Source: Thermoflexus sp. (GTDB taxonomy: Bacteria > Chloroflexota > Anaerolineae > Thermoflexales > Thermoflexaceae). From it: 13,065 nt of DNA. Below are positions 1 to 8,738 of the stretch, piece after piece; within the stretch, counting starts at the first letter, position 1, and every line of letters starts with the position of its first letter. The notes under the pieces were generated by a model. It saw only the letters and a program-made list of their open reading frames with translations, did not search any database and was not told the origin of the DNA. The DNA is taken from NCBI GenBank assembly GCA_017743605.1, contig JAGHYO010000047.1, positions 1-13,065 of the forward strand, read 5' to 3'. The position numbers were made by a program, and so were the translations under genes.

Positions 1-1818
<1,818 letters not shown>

Positions 1819-1825
1819 TTAACCC

Positions 1826-1851
1826 GGGGCGGGGTCGCATGACCCCGCCCC
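1826..1851 (+). terminator. Perfect GC-rich hairpin after nifJ, likely terminator or attenuator
   Basis: GGGGCGGGGTC (1826-1836) and GACCCCGCCCC (1841-1851) are exact reverse complements, giving an 11-bp stem with a 4-base GCAT loop. It begins 7 bases after the nifJ stop. The tail TCTCTTCTA is only moderately T-rich, so it may be a partial terminator, letting some transcript through to the gene starting at 1880, or an mRNA 3' end stabiliser. Confidence 0.65.
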
Positions 1852-1879
1852 TCTCTTCTACGCTGCACCGGAGGCTCCC

Positions 1880-2881
1880 ATGGTCGATCTTTCCACCTAC
1901 TATCTGGGGTTCCACCTGCGGAACCCCCTGATTGCCTCGTCCTCTCCGCTCACAGAGGACCTGGAGACCCTCCGCCGCCTGGAGGAGGCGGGCATCGCTG
2001 CCGTGGTGTTGCCTTCCCTGTTCGAGGAACAAATCATCGAGGAAAGCGAGCGCCTGGACTACGGGCTCTCTTTTGGGGAGGAGAGCTTCGCCGAGGCCCT
2101 GCGCTATTTCCCGGATCTGCACCACTACAATATGGGGCCCGAGGGCTATCTCGAGCACATCCGGCGGGCCAAGGCGGCCCTCTCCATCCCCGTCATCGCC
2201 AGCCTGAACGGCGTGACCACCGGCGGCTGGATCCGCTACGCGCGGCTGATGGAGGAAGCGGGCGCGGACGCCCTGGAGCTGAACATCTACTATCTGCCCA
2301 CATCCCCCGACGAGAGCAGCCAGACAGTAGAGGAGAACTACGTCTGGCTGGTGCGAGACGTGGTCGCCTCCGTGCGCATGCCGGTAGCCGTCAAGCTGAG
2401 CCCTTACTTCAGCTCCCTCCCTTATATGGCCCGGCGGTTCGAGGAGGCGGGCGCTACCGCCCTGGTGCTCTTCAACCGGTTCTATCAGCCGGACATCAAC
2501 TTGGAGGCCTTGGAGGTGGTGCCCAACCTGATGCTCAGCACCTCCTACGAGCTCCGGGAGCGGCTGCGCTGGGTGGCCATCCTTTATCCTCAGGTGTGCT
2601 TAGATTTAGCCATCACAGGGGGTGTGCACACGGCGGAGGATGTGCTGAAGGCGATGATGGTAGGGGCGAAGGCCGTCACCTTGGCCTCAGCGCTGCTGCG
2701 CCGCGGGCCAGATCACGTGCGGCAGCTGTTGGAGGACATCCATCGATGGATGGAGGAACACGAATACATTTCCATCACGCAAATGCAGGGGAGCATGTGT
2801 CAAAGGCGGGTCGCCAACCCCGCCGCCTATGAACGGGCGAACTACATCCGGGTGTTGAGCTCCTTCCCGCGGCCGCGGTGA
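1880..2881 (+). CDS. Dihydroorotate dehydrogenase-like FMN protein, PFOR-associated
   Basis: This is a 333-residue TIM-barrel flavoprotein of the family annotated as dihydroorotate dehydrogenase-like, distinct from genuine pyrimidine-pathway PyrD. Diagnostic stretches are NPLIASSSPLTED near the start, VVLPSLFEEQI, SLNGVTTGGWIRYARL, AGADALELNIYY, PVAVKLSPYFSS, LVLFNRFYQPDI and TGGVHTAEDVLKAMMVGA, the last being the usual phosphate/FMN-binding end of such barrels. The ATG has GGAGG at 1870-1874, five bases upstream. From memory of other genomes, this family is often encoded next to nifJ, which suggests a redox or pyruvate-linked role. Its true substrate is not known to me. The gene is complete and shows no sign of decay. 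It is separated from nifJ by 61 bases containing a hairpin. Confidence 0.9.
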   Translation: MVDLSTYYLGFHLRNPLIASSSPLTEDLETLRRLEEAGIAAVVLPSLFEEQIIEESERLDYGLSFGEESFAEALRYFPDLHHYNMGPEGYLEHIRRAKAALSIPVIASLNGVTTGGWIRYARLMEEAGADALELNIYYLPTSPDESSQTVEENYVWLVRDVVASVRMPVAVKLSPYFSSLPYMARRFEEAGATALVLFNRFYQPDINLEALEVVPNLMLSTSYELRERLRWVAILYPQVCLDLAITGGVHTAEDVLKAMMVGAKAVTLASALLRRGPDHVRQLLEDIHRWMEEHEYISITQMQGSMCQRRVANPAAYERANYIRVLSSFPRPR

Positions 2882-2897
2882 GGGCTCCCGGCGCCCC

Positions 2898-3396
2898 CTA
2901 CCCTGGCAGTTCCTGCGGCCGCTCGGCCAGCTGACAGGCCACCTCCTCTAGTCTTCCCTCCAACCGGATGCGCCCGCGCTCCCGGGAGGGGGCCTAGGCC
3001 CGCCCGGAGACCTGTGTGGGGGAGCCGGGGGTCCCGACAAACGTCTCATCCACCTCCGGCTCCGCCGTGCGCCAGACGGTCACTTGCCCCGGTGCAAAGG
3101 ACCGTGGCCTCCGCCAGTGCTCCATAAAACGGGGCTCGTTGGATCCTATCTTCATCGAGACCGCTGCTGGGAGGTGGACTTGCGGGATCTCATGCCCGCC
3201 AGGCCGCTCCTGTCGCCCCCGCACCACCCGCCGCCAGAGATCCAGCTTGATCTTTGTGACTGGGGTGGTTTGATGGAAGCCCAGCCACTCCGCCAGACCC
3301 AGTGGCAACTGACCAGTGGCTCCATCCGACGACTCCTCCCCGCAGAAGGCCAGATCCGCCGGTCCCAGCTGCGCGATCTCCCGGGCCAGTGTGTAA
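2898..3396 (-). pseudogene. etfB: etfB remnant (electron transfer flavoprotein beta subunit), N-terminus missing, internal amber
   Basis: Reading the minus strand leftwards from about 3396 gives an EtfB-like sequence from roughly residue 95 to the end of a normal ~260-residue protein. Recognisable parts are YTLAREIAQLGPADLAFCG, then SSDGATGQLPLGLAEWLG (the AMP/FAD loop region), TKIKLDLWRRVVRGR, LPAAVSMKIGSNEPRFM and the late GSPTQV motif. A TAG at 2994-2996 interrupts the frame. Beyond it the same frame continues with an EtfB-like tail (APSRERGRIRLEG, then a helix) to a natural stop at 2898-2900. The N-terminal third is absent and is replaced by HdrA sequence in another frame. EtfB normally pairs with EtfA to move electrons from dehydrogenases. 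This copy cannot make a full protein. Confidence 0.8.
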
Positions 3397-3873
3397 CTCG
3401 AACTCCAGAGCTGTCAGGATGTCAGGGTGGGCGCCATGCCTGAATTCCCGCAGCAACCCTGGATCGATCGTCTCATACCCCACGGTCACGATGATGGTCC
3501 CCACGCGGCGCACCCGCTGGCGCTCCCGGAGCATCAGGAAATCGATGGCCCCCAGCTGACGGGCATGCACATACCAGTGGCACGGAAGGCGATGGGGGGG
3601 ATCGTTTAGAACGTTCTGGACGTGGATCACATAAGCGCATGGCGCCGACTGTAGGATCAGGGTGCAGATGGCCTTGCGGGCCGCCATCCCGACATCGAAC
3701 TCGTTAGGGAGGACCAGTGGGCAGACATTCATACATTTGCCGCAGCGCGCACACGGATCCGTCACGAAACGGGCCCCCTGACGGATGGTCGCCTCAAAGC
3801 TCCCCGCACGGCCCTCCACCTGCTCCACCTCGGCCGGGGTGAGCGCCTCAATGTTATGGACGCAGGCGTTCTC
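3397..3873 (-). pseudogene. hdrA: hdrA-like remnant (heterodisulfide reductase subunit A family), internal fragment
   Basis: This piece of about 155 codons matches the middle of HdrA-family flavoproteins. It shows IEALTPAEVEQVEG, a first cluster site CARCGKCMNVCP, the segment LPNEFDVGMAARKAI, then LGAIDF, VGTIIVTVGYETIDP and DILTALEFE. The N-terminal FAD domain and the C-terminal part are missing. The second cluster site reads LPCHWYVHAR: the Tyr and Arg sit where cysteines are expected, and their codons TAT (3571-3573) and CGT (3559-3561) are each one base from TGT. At about 3396 the homology passes abruptly into EtfB in a different frame. Intact HdrA serves in flavin-based electron transfer complexes. 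This copy is non-functional. The family assignment comes from motif recognition and is fairly secure. Confidence 0.75.
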
Positions 3874-4020
3874 TTTGCTAGGCGCGATCTCTGGGTAGCG
3901 ATCGCCCTGCGCGTTCATCCGGCGGGACAGGCGGAGCACCCGCTGGGGACAGAACTCCACATACATCTGACAGCCCTTGCAACGCTCTAGGATAGGGAAA
4001 ACCTGCCCCCGTGGGATCCG
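3874..4020 (-). pseudogene. korD-like ferredoxin remnant (2-oxoacid:ferredoxin oxidoreductase delta subunit)
   Basis: The minus strand encodes RGQVFPILERCKGCQMYVEF followed by CPQRVLRLSRRMNAQG, the classic N-terminal half of the small polyferredoxin subunit (KorD/PorD type) that carries electrons in multi-subunit 2-oxoacid:ferredoxin oxidoreductases. The first cluster motif should read CxxCxxCxxxCP, but the third cysteine is Tyr (TAT at 3961-3963, one base from TGT). The second cluster and C-terminus are missing: the frame passes directly into HdrA-like sequence at about 3870. The frame stays open upstream to 4299, but the first ~94 codons resemble nothing I know and I see no convincing start. 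It is a decayed fragment, not a working gene. Confidence 0.72.
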
Positions 4021-4437
4021 GACCCGGGTCGGGTTCGGGGGATGCTGAGGGTAAGCCCGCCGGGTGGCCCGCTGATCCGCAGCTAGGGCAGCTCCAGGCA
4101 CAGCACGGCACGATGAGGGCAGGGAGAAACCGGCGATGCGACGGCCCGCAGTCTCATAAGGTCGACGACGCTGGCTCAACGCCCACCTCAAGAAAATGAT
4201 CACCCCCATTGTAGTAATCTTGACCACCCGATCTCCGCGACTCCCATCACGAAGAGGGAGGGCCAGGCGAATGCCGGGTGAGAACTCGACATTCTTCACC
4301 TCAAAAGCGGGCCGTAGATCACTGGAGAAATCCGCGCGCGATTCTATAGTGATTTGTGGAGGCCACTCGATGGCGATTCGGGTTCACCCCAGAAGCCTCG
4401 CCGCGGACGTCCAGGGTTCCGCGAAGGGAGAGCTGCG
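4021..4437. other. Region with no recognised gene between divergent remnants
   Basis: No convincing gene was found here on either strand. A minus-strand frame open from 4299 runs into the KorD fragment, but its codons resemble no family I recognise. A plus-strand GGAGG (4357-4361) followed by ATG at 4371 opens only a 26-codon frame ending at about 4450. Base composition is slightly less GC-rich around 4190-4360 than in neighbouring genes. It may hold eroded upstream sequence of the two remnants on either side. Confidence 0.5.
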
Positions 4438-4635
4438 ATGGGGGAGATGATCGAAATTCGACGGCCCGGGCGTGGAGGCCAGGGGGTGGCGGCTGCCGCC
4501 CAGCTCCTGGCGGAGGCGGCGATGGAGGCTGGCTATTTCGTCCAGGCCCTCCCAGATGACGGGCCCGAACGCAGCGCGGGTGCCCTGGATCCACACGGGG
4601 AGGAGCTTCTACGTCGCTGCGGTGAGATAGCTTGA
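4438..4635 (+). pseudogene. Truncated gamma subunit of 2-oxoacid:ferredoxin oxidoreductase (KorC/PorG-like stub)
   Basis: A 65-codon frame begins at ATG 4438 with a good ribosome site (GGGAG at 4426-4430). Its first ~50 residues are a clear gamma-subunit N-terminus: EIRRPGRGGQGVAAAAQLLA, then GYFVQALPDDGPERSAG. The usual family pattern is xGRGGQG...LLAEAA...F/LPxxGPERxGxP. The subunit is normally about 180 residues. Here homology stops after GPERSAG and the frame ends in an unrelated 15-residue tail and TGA. The start is healthy but the body is lost, consistent with a deletion. A short peptide could still be translated, but it could not do the subunit's job without the rest of the domain. It lies on the strand opposite the KorD remnant, although such subunits are usually co-directional. 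Confidence 0.78.
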
Positions 4636-4671
4636 ACCCGTTGGGCCATCTTGAGCATGGAGAGGTGTGCG

Positions 4672-5187
4672 ATGTTGGTAGCTCGCGATGTGATGACCCC
4701 CAACCCGGTCACTGTGCGGCCCGATGACCTGCTGGGCGTGGCGGTGGAGAAGATGCGCTCCCGCCGATGCCGGCGGCTGCCGGTGGTGGAAGGGGACCGG
4801 CTGGTAGGGATCATCACGGATCGGGATGTGCGACTGGCCCTGAATTCCCCCCTGGTGCTCCACGAGCGGCGCTCGGACCAGCTTCTCCGGGAGCATGTGC
4901 CAGTGCGGGCCTGCATGACGCCCGATCCTATCGCGGTCTCCCCAGACACTCCGGTGATTGAGGTGGTGCGTCTGATGCGGGATCACAAGTTCGGCGGGAT
5001 GCCCGTTGTCGAGGGAGACCGTCTGATCGGGATCATCACCGAGACGGATCTCATGGACCTGCTCATCCGGCTCCTGGAGTTCGGGGTGGATGAGATCCCC
5101 TGGAGCCGGATGCGACGCCCTGAGAGCGCCTCCACCATCCCGTTCCCATCGGGAGCCCGCTCATTGAGCGCCTCTAGGCAGGCGTGA
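4672..5187 (+). CDS. Two-CBS-domain protein (AcuB/IMPDH-type CBS pair)
   Basis: This 171-residue protein is built almost entirely of a CBS pair, a module that binds adenine nucleotides or S-adenosylmethionine and signals energy state. CBS1 spans about residues 1-60 (ARDVMTPNPVTVRPDD ... LPVVEGDRLVGIITDRDV). CBS2 spans about 80-138 (VRACMTPDPIAVSPDTPV ... MPVVEGDRLIGIITETDL). Both carry the repeated MTPxP and GIIT-D/E-D signatures. A short Ser/Arg-rich tail follows. I chose ATG 4672 because GGAGAGG at 4659-4665 sits six bases upstream; upstream TTG 4651 or ATG 4657 would overlap that site. There is no attached enzyme domain, so it probably acts as a stand-alone sensor. Its partner cannot be told from sequence. 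It lies between a decayed oxidoreductase locus and the alanine dehydrogenase gene. Confidence 0.9.
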   Translation: MLVARDVMTPNPVTVRPDDLLGVAVEKMRSRRCRRLPVVEGDRLVGIITDRDVRLALNSPLVLHERRSDQLLREHVPVRACMTPDPIAVSPDTPVIEVVRLMRDHKFGGMPVVEGDRLIGIITETDLMDLLIRLLEFGVDEIPWSRMRRPESASTIPFPSGARSLSASRQA

Positions 5188-5423
5188 GCCATCCAGGGAT
5201 TCCGAAACGGCCATTCTCCGTTGGCGCAGCGCCTATATGGATGCCCTGCGCCGCTTCACGCTTTTCCGGTGATCCACCCTCTCGCTCCCAGCGCTCGGGA
5301 CCCGAGGGGACTGTTCCTGCGCCCGAATGCTTACATAGCCAGTTCTCAGCCCGGGATGCAAGGGGCAGATGAAGTAAACTGGGAAACGGGCGTTGCTGGA
5401 ATCCAGAATGCGTGGAGGTCAGG

Positions 5424-6533
5424 ATGCACATCGGGATCCCGAAAGAGCGTCGACCGGAAGAATACCGGGTGAGCCTCACCCCGGCAGGGGTGGAGATGCT
5501 GACACAGGCTGGACACACGGTGTGGGTGGAGAGCGGGGGGGGCCTGGGGGCCGGCTTCACGGATGAGGACTACCGCCGCGCGGGCGCCCGGATCGTCTAC
5601 TCGGGGCCGGAGGTCTACGGACGGGCGGATTTAGTCGTGAAGGTGGCGCGGCCCACTCAGGAGGAGTTCGAATGGCTGCGGGAGGGCCAAGCCCTGATGG
5701 GCTTCCTCCATCTCGCCGCTGCCCGTCGGGATAAGATCGATCTGCTCCTCCAGCGGCGGATCACCGCCATCGCCTACGAAACGGTGCAGGCCGACGACGG
5801 CAGCCTCCCTATCTTGGCTCCCATCAGCGCTATCGCCGGGCGCATGGCCGCCCATGTCGCTGCCACCCTGCTCCAGAACGACCAAGGCGGTAAAGGGATC
5901 CTCCTGGGCGGCGCGCCAGGCGTCCCGCCCGCTGAGGTGGTGATCCTGGGGGCCGGCGTGGTGGGCTCCAACGCCGCCCGGGCCTTCGGCGGCATGGGGG
6001 CCAGCGTCTACGTGTTGGACAAAGACATCCGTCGGCTCCAGCGCCTCGAGGAGCTGTGCGGAAGCCACGTTGTCACCATGGTCCTCCACCCCTACAACTT
6101 GCGTAAGGTCGTGCGCTTTGCCGATGTGCTGATCGGCGCCGTGCTGGTGCCCGGTGCCCGCACGCCCGTCCTGGTCACCCGAGAGATGGTCCGCACCATG
6201 AAGCCCCGCTCCCTGATCATGGATATCTCCATCGATCAAGGTGGGTGCGTCGAGACCAGCCGCCCCACCACCCACCGCGCCCCCATCTTTGTCGAGGAAG
6301 GGGTGATCCACTATGCAGTGCCTAACATAACTGGCGTGTTGGGGCGGACCGCCACGTACGCGCTGACGAACGCTCTCTGGCCGTTCCTGGAGGAGATCGC
6401 CCGAGTGGGCCTGGAGGAGGCCTTGGATTGGCATCCGGCCCTGGCCCGCGGAGTGAACACTCGCGAGGGCCAGGTGACCCACCCAGAGCTGGCCCGCGTT
6501 CTGGAGACAGAGGCTTCTATCCGCCAGAGGTGA
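5424..6533 (+). CDS. ald: Alanine dehydrogenase
   Basis: The enzyme interconverts L-alanine and pyruvate plus ammonia with NAD(H). The 369-residue length is normal for the family. The N-terminal domain opens with MHIGIPKERRPEEYRVSLTP, holding Arg15. Lys73 (VVKVARP) and His96 (LHLAA) are the expected pyruvate-binding and catalytic residues. A Rossmann fold carries GAGVVG at 176-181 with the acidic LDKD at about 198-201. IDQGG (Asp271) and GVNTREGQVTH near the C-terminus are also family marks. The usual NxPGAVPRTST stretch reads NITGVLGRTATYAL, a variant that leaves some doubt about exact substrate. ATG 5424 has GGAGGT at 5414-5419; GTG 5412 would lie inside that site. The 236 bases upstream hold no recognised gene and no promoter I trust. 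The CoA-transferase gene follows after 21 bases, so co-transcription is likely. Confidence 0.88.
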   Translation: MHIGIPKERRPEEYRVSLTPAGVEMLTQAGHTVWVESGGGLGAGFTDEDYRRAGARIVYSGPEVYGRADLVVKVARPTQEEFEWLREGQALMGFLHLAAARRDKIDLLLQRRITAIAYETVQADDGSLPILAPISAIAGRMAAHVAATLLQNDQGGKGILLGGAPGVPPAEVVILGAGVVGSNAARAFGGMGASVYVLDKDIRRLQRLEELCGSHVVTMVLHPYNLRKVVRFADVLIGAVLVPGARTPVLVTREMVRTMKPRSLIMDISIDQGGCVETSRPTTHRAPIFVEEGVIHYAVPNITGVLGRTATYALTNALWPFLEEIARVGLEEALDWHPALARGVNTREGQVTHPELARVLETEASIRQR

Positions 6534-6554
6534 TCCTCGCCCAGGAGGCATCCG

Positions 6555-7874
6555 ATGTCCTGGATGGAACTCTACCGCGAGAAGCTGATGACTCCGGAGC
6601 AAGCCGTCCGCTGCTACATCCGCTCCGGGATGCGGGTGTTCCTCTCGGGCAACTGCGGAGTCCCCCAGCTCCTGTTAGCCGCCTTGGTGGACTACGCCCC
6701 TCAGCTCGAGAACGTGGAGATCGTGCAGGTCCTCACCGTGGGCCCCGCGGATTACGTGGCCCCCGGCATGGAGCGGCACATCCGCGTTAACACCCTCTTC
6801 ATCAGCGACAACGTCCGCCGAGCCGTCCAAGAGGGTCGGGCCGATTTCACCCCATGTTTCCTCTCCGAGATCCCCGGCCTGTTCCGCAGCGGCCGGCTTC
6901 CCCTAGATGTAGCCCTCATCCAAGCCTCGCCGCCGGATGAGCACGGCTTCTGCTCCTTTGGGGTGGAGGTGGGGATCACCAAGCCGGCCGCCCAGTCGGC
7001 GCGGGTGGTGATCGCCGAGGTCAACGAGCACATGCCCCGTACCCTGGGCGATAGCTTCATCCACATCTCCCGGCTCACCGCTGTCGTCCCTGTCTCCTAT
7101 CCCCTCCCCGAGGTCCAAATGGCGGAGCGCTCCGAAGTGGCCCGGCGCATCGCCGAGCACATCGCCGCCCTGGTCCCCGACGAGGCCACTCTGCAGACCG
7201 GCATCGGGGCCATCCCCGACGCCGTGCTCCAGGCGCTCACCAACCACAGGGACCTGGGGATCCATACGGAGTTGTTCTCCGATGGGATCATTGATGCGGT
7301 AGAGAAAGGGGTGATCACAGGGGAGCGGAAAACCCTGCACCCTGGGAAGATCGTGGCGGGCTTCATGCTGGGCACCCGCCGGCTCTACGAGTTCGTCCAC
7401 GACAACCCGATCTTTGAGCTGCACCCCACCGATTACGTGAACGACCCCTTCATCATCGCTCAGAACGAGCGCATGGTGGCCATCAACTCCGCCATCGAGG
7501 TGGATCTCACCGGACAGGTCTGTGCAGACAGCATCGGCCATCTCTTTTACAGCGGGGTGGGGGGGCAGCTGGATTTTATCTACGGCGCCTCCCGATCCCG
7601 CGGGGGGCTGCCCATCATCGCCCTGCCCAGCACCGCGCGCCTGAAGGATGGAACGGTGATCAGCCGCATCGTGCCCGCCCTCAAGCCCGGCGCCGGCGTC
7701 ACCACCACCCGCAACCATGTGCGCTTCGTGGTCACCGAGTGGGGGGTGGCAGATCTCTACGGGAAGACCATCCGCCAGCGCGCCCGTGCCCTGATTGAGA
7801 TTGCCCATCCAGACTTCCGTGAGGAGCTGGAGCGCGCCGCCTACGAGCTGCGTTATCTGCGGGGGGATCAATGA
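6555..7874 (+). CDS. Acetyl-CoA hydrolase/transferase family protein (4-hydroxybutyrate or acetate CoA-transferase-like)
   Basis: This 439-residue class I CoA-transferase probably moves CoA between acyl-CoA (acetyl-, succinyl- or 4-hydroxybutyryl-CoA) and a free acid, or hydrolyses acetyl-CoA. The N-terminal half shows ASPPDEHGFCSFGVEVG and VIAEVNEHMPRTLGDSFIH. The C-terminal half shows LQTGIGAIPDAVLQAL, then HTELFSDG. Glu239 in that motif is near the position of the catalytic glutamate of 4-hydroxybutyrate CoA-transferase; this is inferred by position. GGQLDFIYGA, GAGVTTTRNHVRFVVTEWG and an aromatic/Arg-rich end are typical. ATG 6555 has AGGAGG at 6543-6548. It follows ald closely, and PFOR lies upstream. 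That context favours acetate production from acetyl-CoA, with 4-hydroxybutyrate use as an alternative that sequence alone cannot exclude. Confidence 0.87.
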   Translation: MSWMELYREKLMTPEQAVRCYIRSGMRVFLSGNCGVPQLLLAALVDYAPQLENVEIVQVLTVGPADYVAPGMERHIRVNTLFISDNVRRAVQEGRADFTPCFLSEIPGLFRSGRLPLDVALIQASPPDEHGFCSFGVEVGITKPAAQSARVVIAEVNEHMPRTLGDSFIHISRLTAVVPVSYPLPEVQMAERSEVARRIAEHIAALVPDEATLQTGIGAIPDAVLQALTNHRDLGIHTELFSDGIIDAVEKGVITGERKTLHPGKIVAGFMLGTRRLYEFVHDNPIFELHPTDYVNDPFIIAQNERMVAINSAIEVDLTGQVCADSIGHLFYSGVGGQLDFIYGASRSRGGLPIIALPSTARLKDGTVISRIVPALKPGAGVTTTRNHVRFVVTEWGVADLYGKTIRQRARALIEIAHPDFREELERAAYELRYLRGDQ

Positions 7875-7957
7875 CCCGGCAGCGCGCTTCTCCAACCTGC
7901 AATCCGGATGAAAGAACAGGATGAGCAACCCGCTCCCCGATGGGGTATCCCTTCTTA

Positions 7958-7986
7958 GCAAGGGGAGGTCCGGGGGATCCCCTTGC
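7958..7986 (+). terminator. Inverted repeat downstream of the CoA-transferase gene
   Basis: GCAAGGGGA (7958-7966) and TCCCCTTGC (7978-7986) are exact reverse complements around an 11-base GC-rich loop, 83 bases after the CoA-transferase stop. No T-run follows, so a rho-independent terminator is only possible. The right arm overlaps a candidate TTG start of the decayed kinase that follows. Confidence 0.35.
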
Positions 7987-8738
7987 GCGTCCTGGGGGAA
8001 CGGGCGCTCCGATTGCCTTTGTCTCAAAAGATCCTGATCGCCGACACCCTCCTGGTCACGGCCCCAGCCGTGACCGGCGCCGCCCTGCACTTCCAGGCGG
8101 GCCACCCGCTGTCGATGGAGGCTTACTACTGCCGGCACTACGCCTGCATCCTGATCTTCGCAACGGGGGACGGCGCTGAGCGCGCTGATCGAAGGCTCCC
8201 TGCTGCGCTGGGCCCCTCGTCTCCTGCTGCGACGCCTAAACGGCACGGCTGGTGGAGGCCTTCCACCAGAAGGTGGAAACCATCGTCAGCAACAGCGAGC
8301 GCCTGCGCTGGCTTTCCCAGCAGATCTTGCGAGCTGAGGAGAAGGAACGAGCGCGGATCGCGCGGGAATTGCATGATGAGGCCGCTTCGCGGCCGACCTC
8401 TCTGCTCATCCGGCAGTCCTGCTCCTTCGCAACCCAACCTGCCCCCGGAGATGCGCCCGCAGGCAGAGAAGCTCCGGCGGGTGACCGCCGCTTGGGAGCA
8501 TCTCCGTCGGATCGCCACGGAGCTCCGCCCTATCATCCTGCAAGATCTGTGGCCCGCGGAAGCACTGCGATGGCAGATAGAGGGTTTCCAGAAACAGACC
8601 GGGCTCCCGGTCGCCCTCCAGATCCAAGGGCGGATCGAATGGCTGCCCCGCCAGGTGGGACTGGTCCTTTGTTGGGTTGCCCAAGAAGCCCTGACCAACA
8701 TCGCTCGGCACGCCCGGGCCACCTGCATGGAGATCGCA
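7983..8738 (+). pseudogene. Sensor histidine kinase remnant (HisKA_3/NarL-type), multiply frameshifted and truncated
   Basis: Pieces of one kinase appear in order but in three frames. At 7983-~8165 (frame 3) is a hydrophobic N-terminal segment, LPLSQKILIADTLLVTA. At ~8170-8240 (frame 1) is TALSALIEGSLLRWA. At 8249-~8420 (frame 2) is VEAFHQKVETIVSNSERLRW, then the dimerisation/phosphoacceptor box RARIARELHDEA with its His at 8372-8374. At ~8430-8738 (frame 3) are LPPEMRPQAEKLRR, IATELRPIILQDLW and the N-box QEALTNIARHARAT. The rest of the ATP-binding domain (G-boxes) is missing: the frame passes into an acyl-CoA synthetase C-terminus near 8740. At least three frame changes plus the truncation make it non-functional. 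No cognate response regulator is visible in the window. Confidence 0.82.

Noticed and set aside
3190..4299. The 369-codon minus-strand frame as a functional KorD-HdrA fusion protein
   Set aside because: Key cysteines are substituted, both donor domains are truncated, the first ~94 residues resemble nothing, and the last ~65 codons are EtfB sequence read in the wrong frame.
5188..5423. Possible small genes or a promoter before ald
   Set aside because: Short frames here resemble nothing and lack ribosome sites. No -35/-10 pair with reasonable spacing was found. A small CTGG-AAT-CCAG repeat (5396-5406) is too weak to call.
5631..8246. Long open antisense frames (323 and 447 codons) opposite ald and the CoA-transferase gene
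   Set aside because: They are antisense shadows of two clearly recognised, complete enzymes in GC-rich DNA. Their translations are low-complexity (Gly/Asp/His/Gln-rich) with no family motif.
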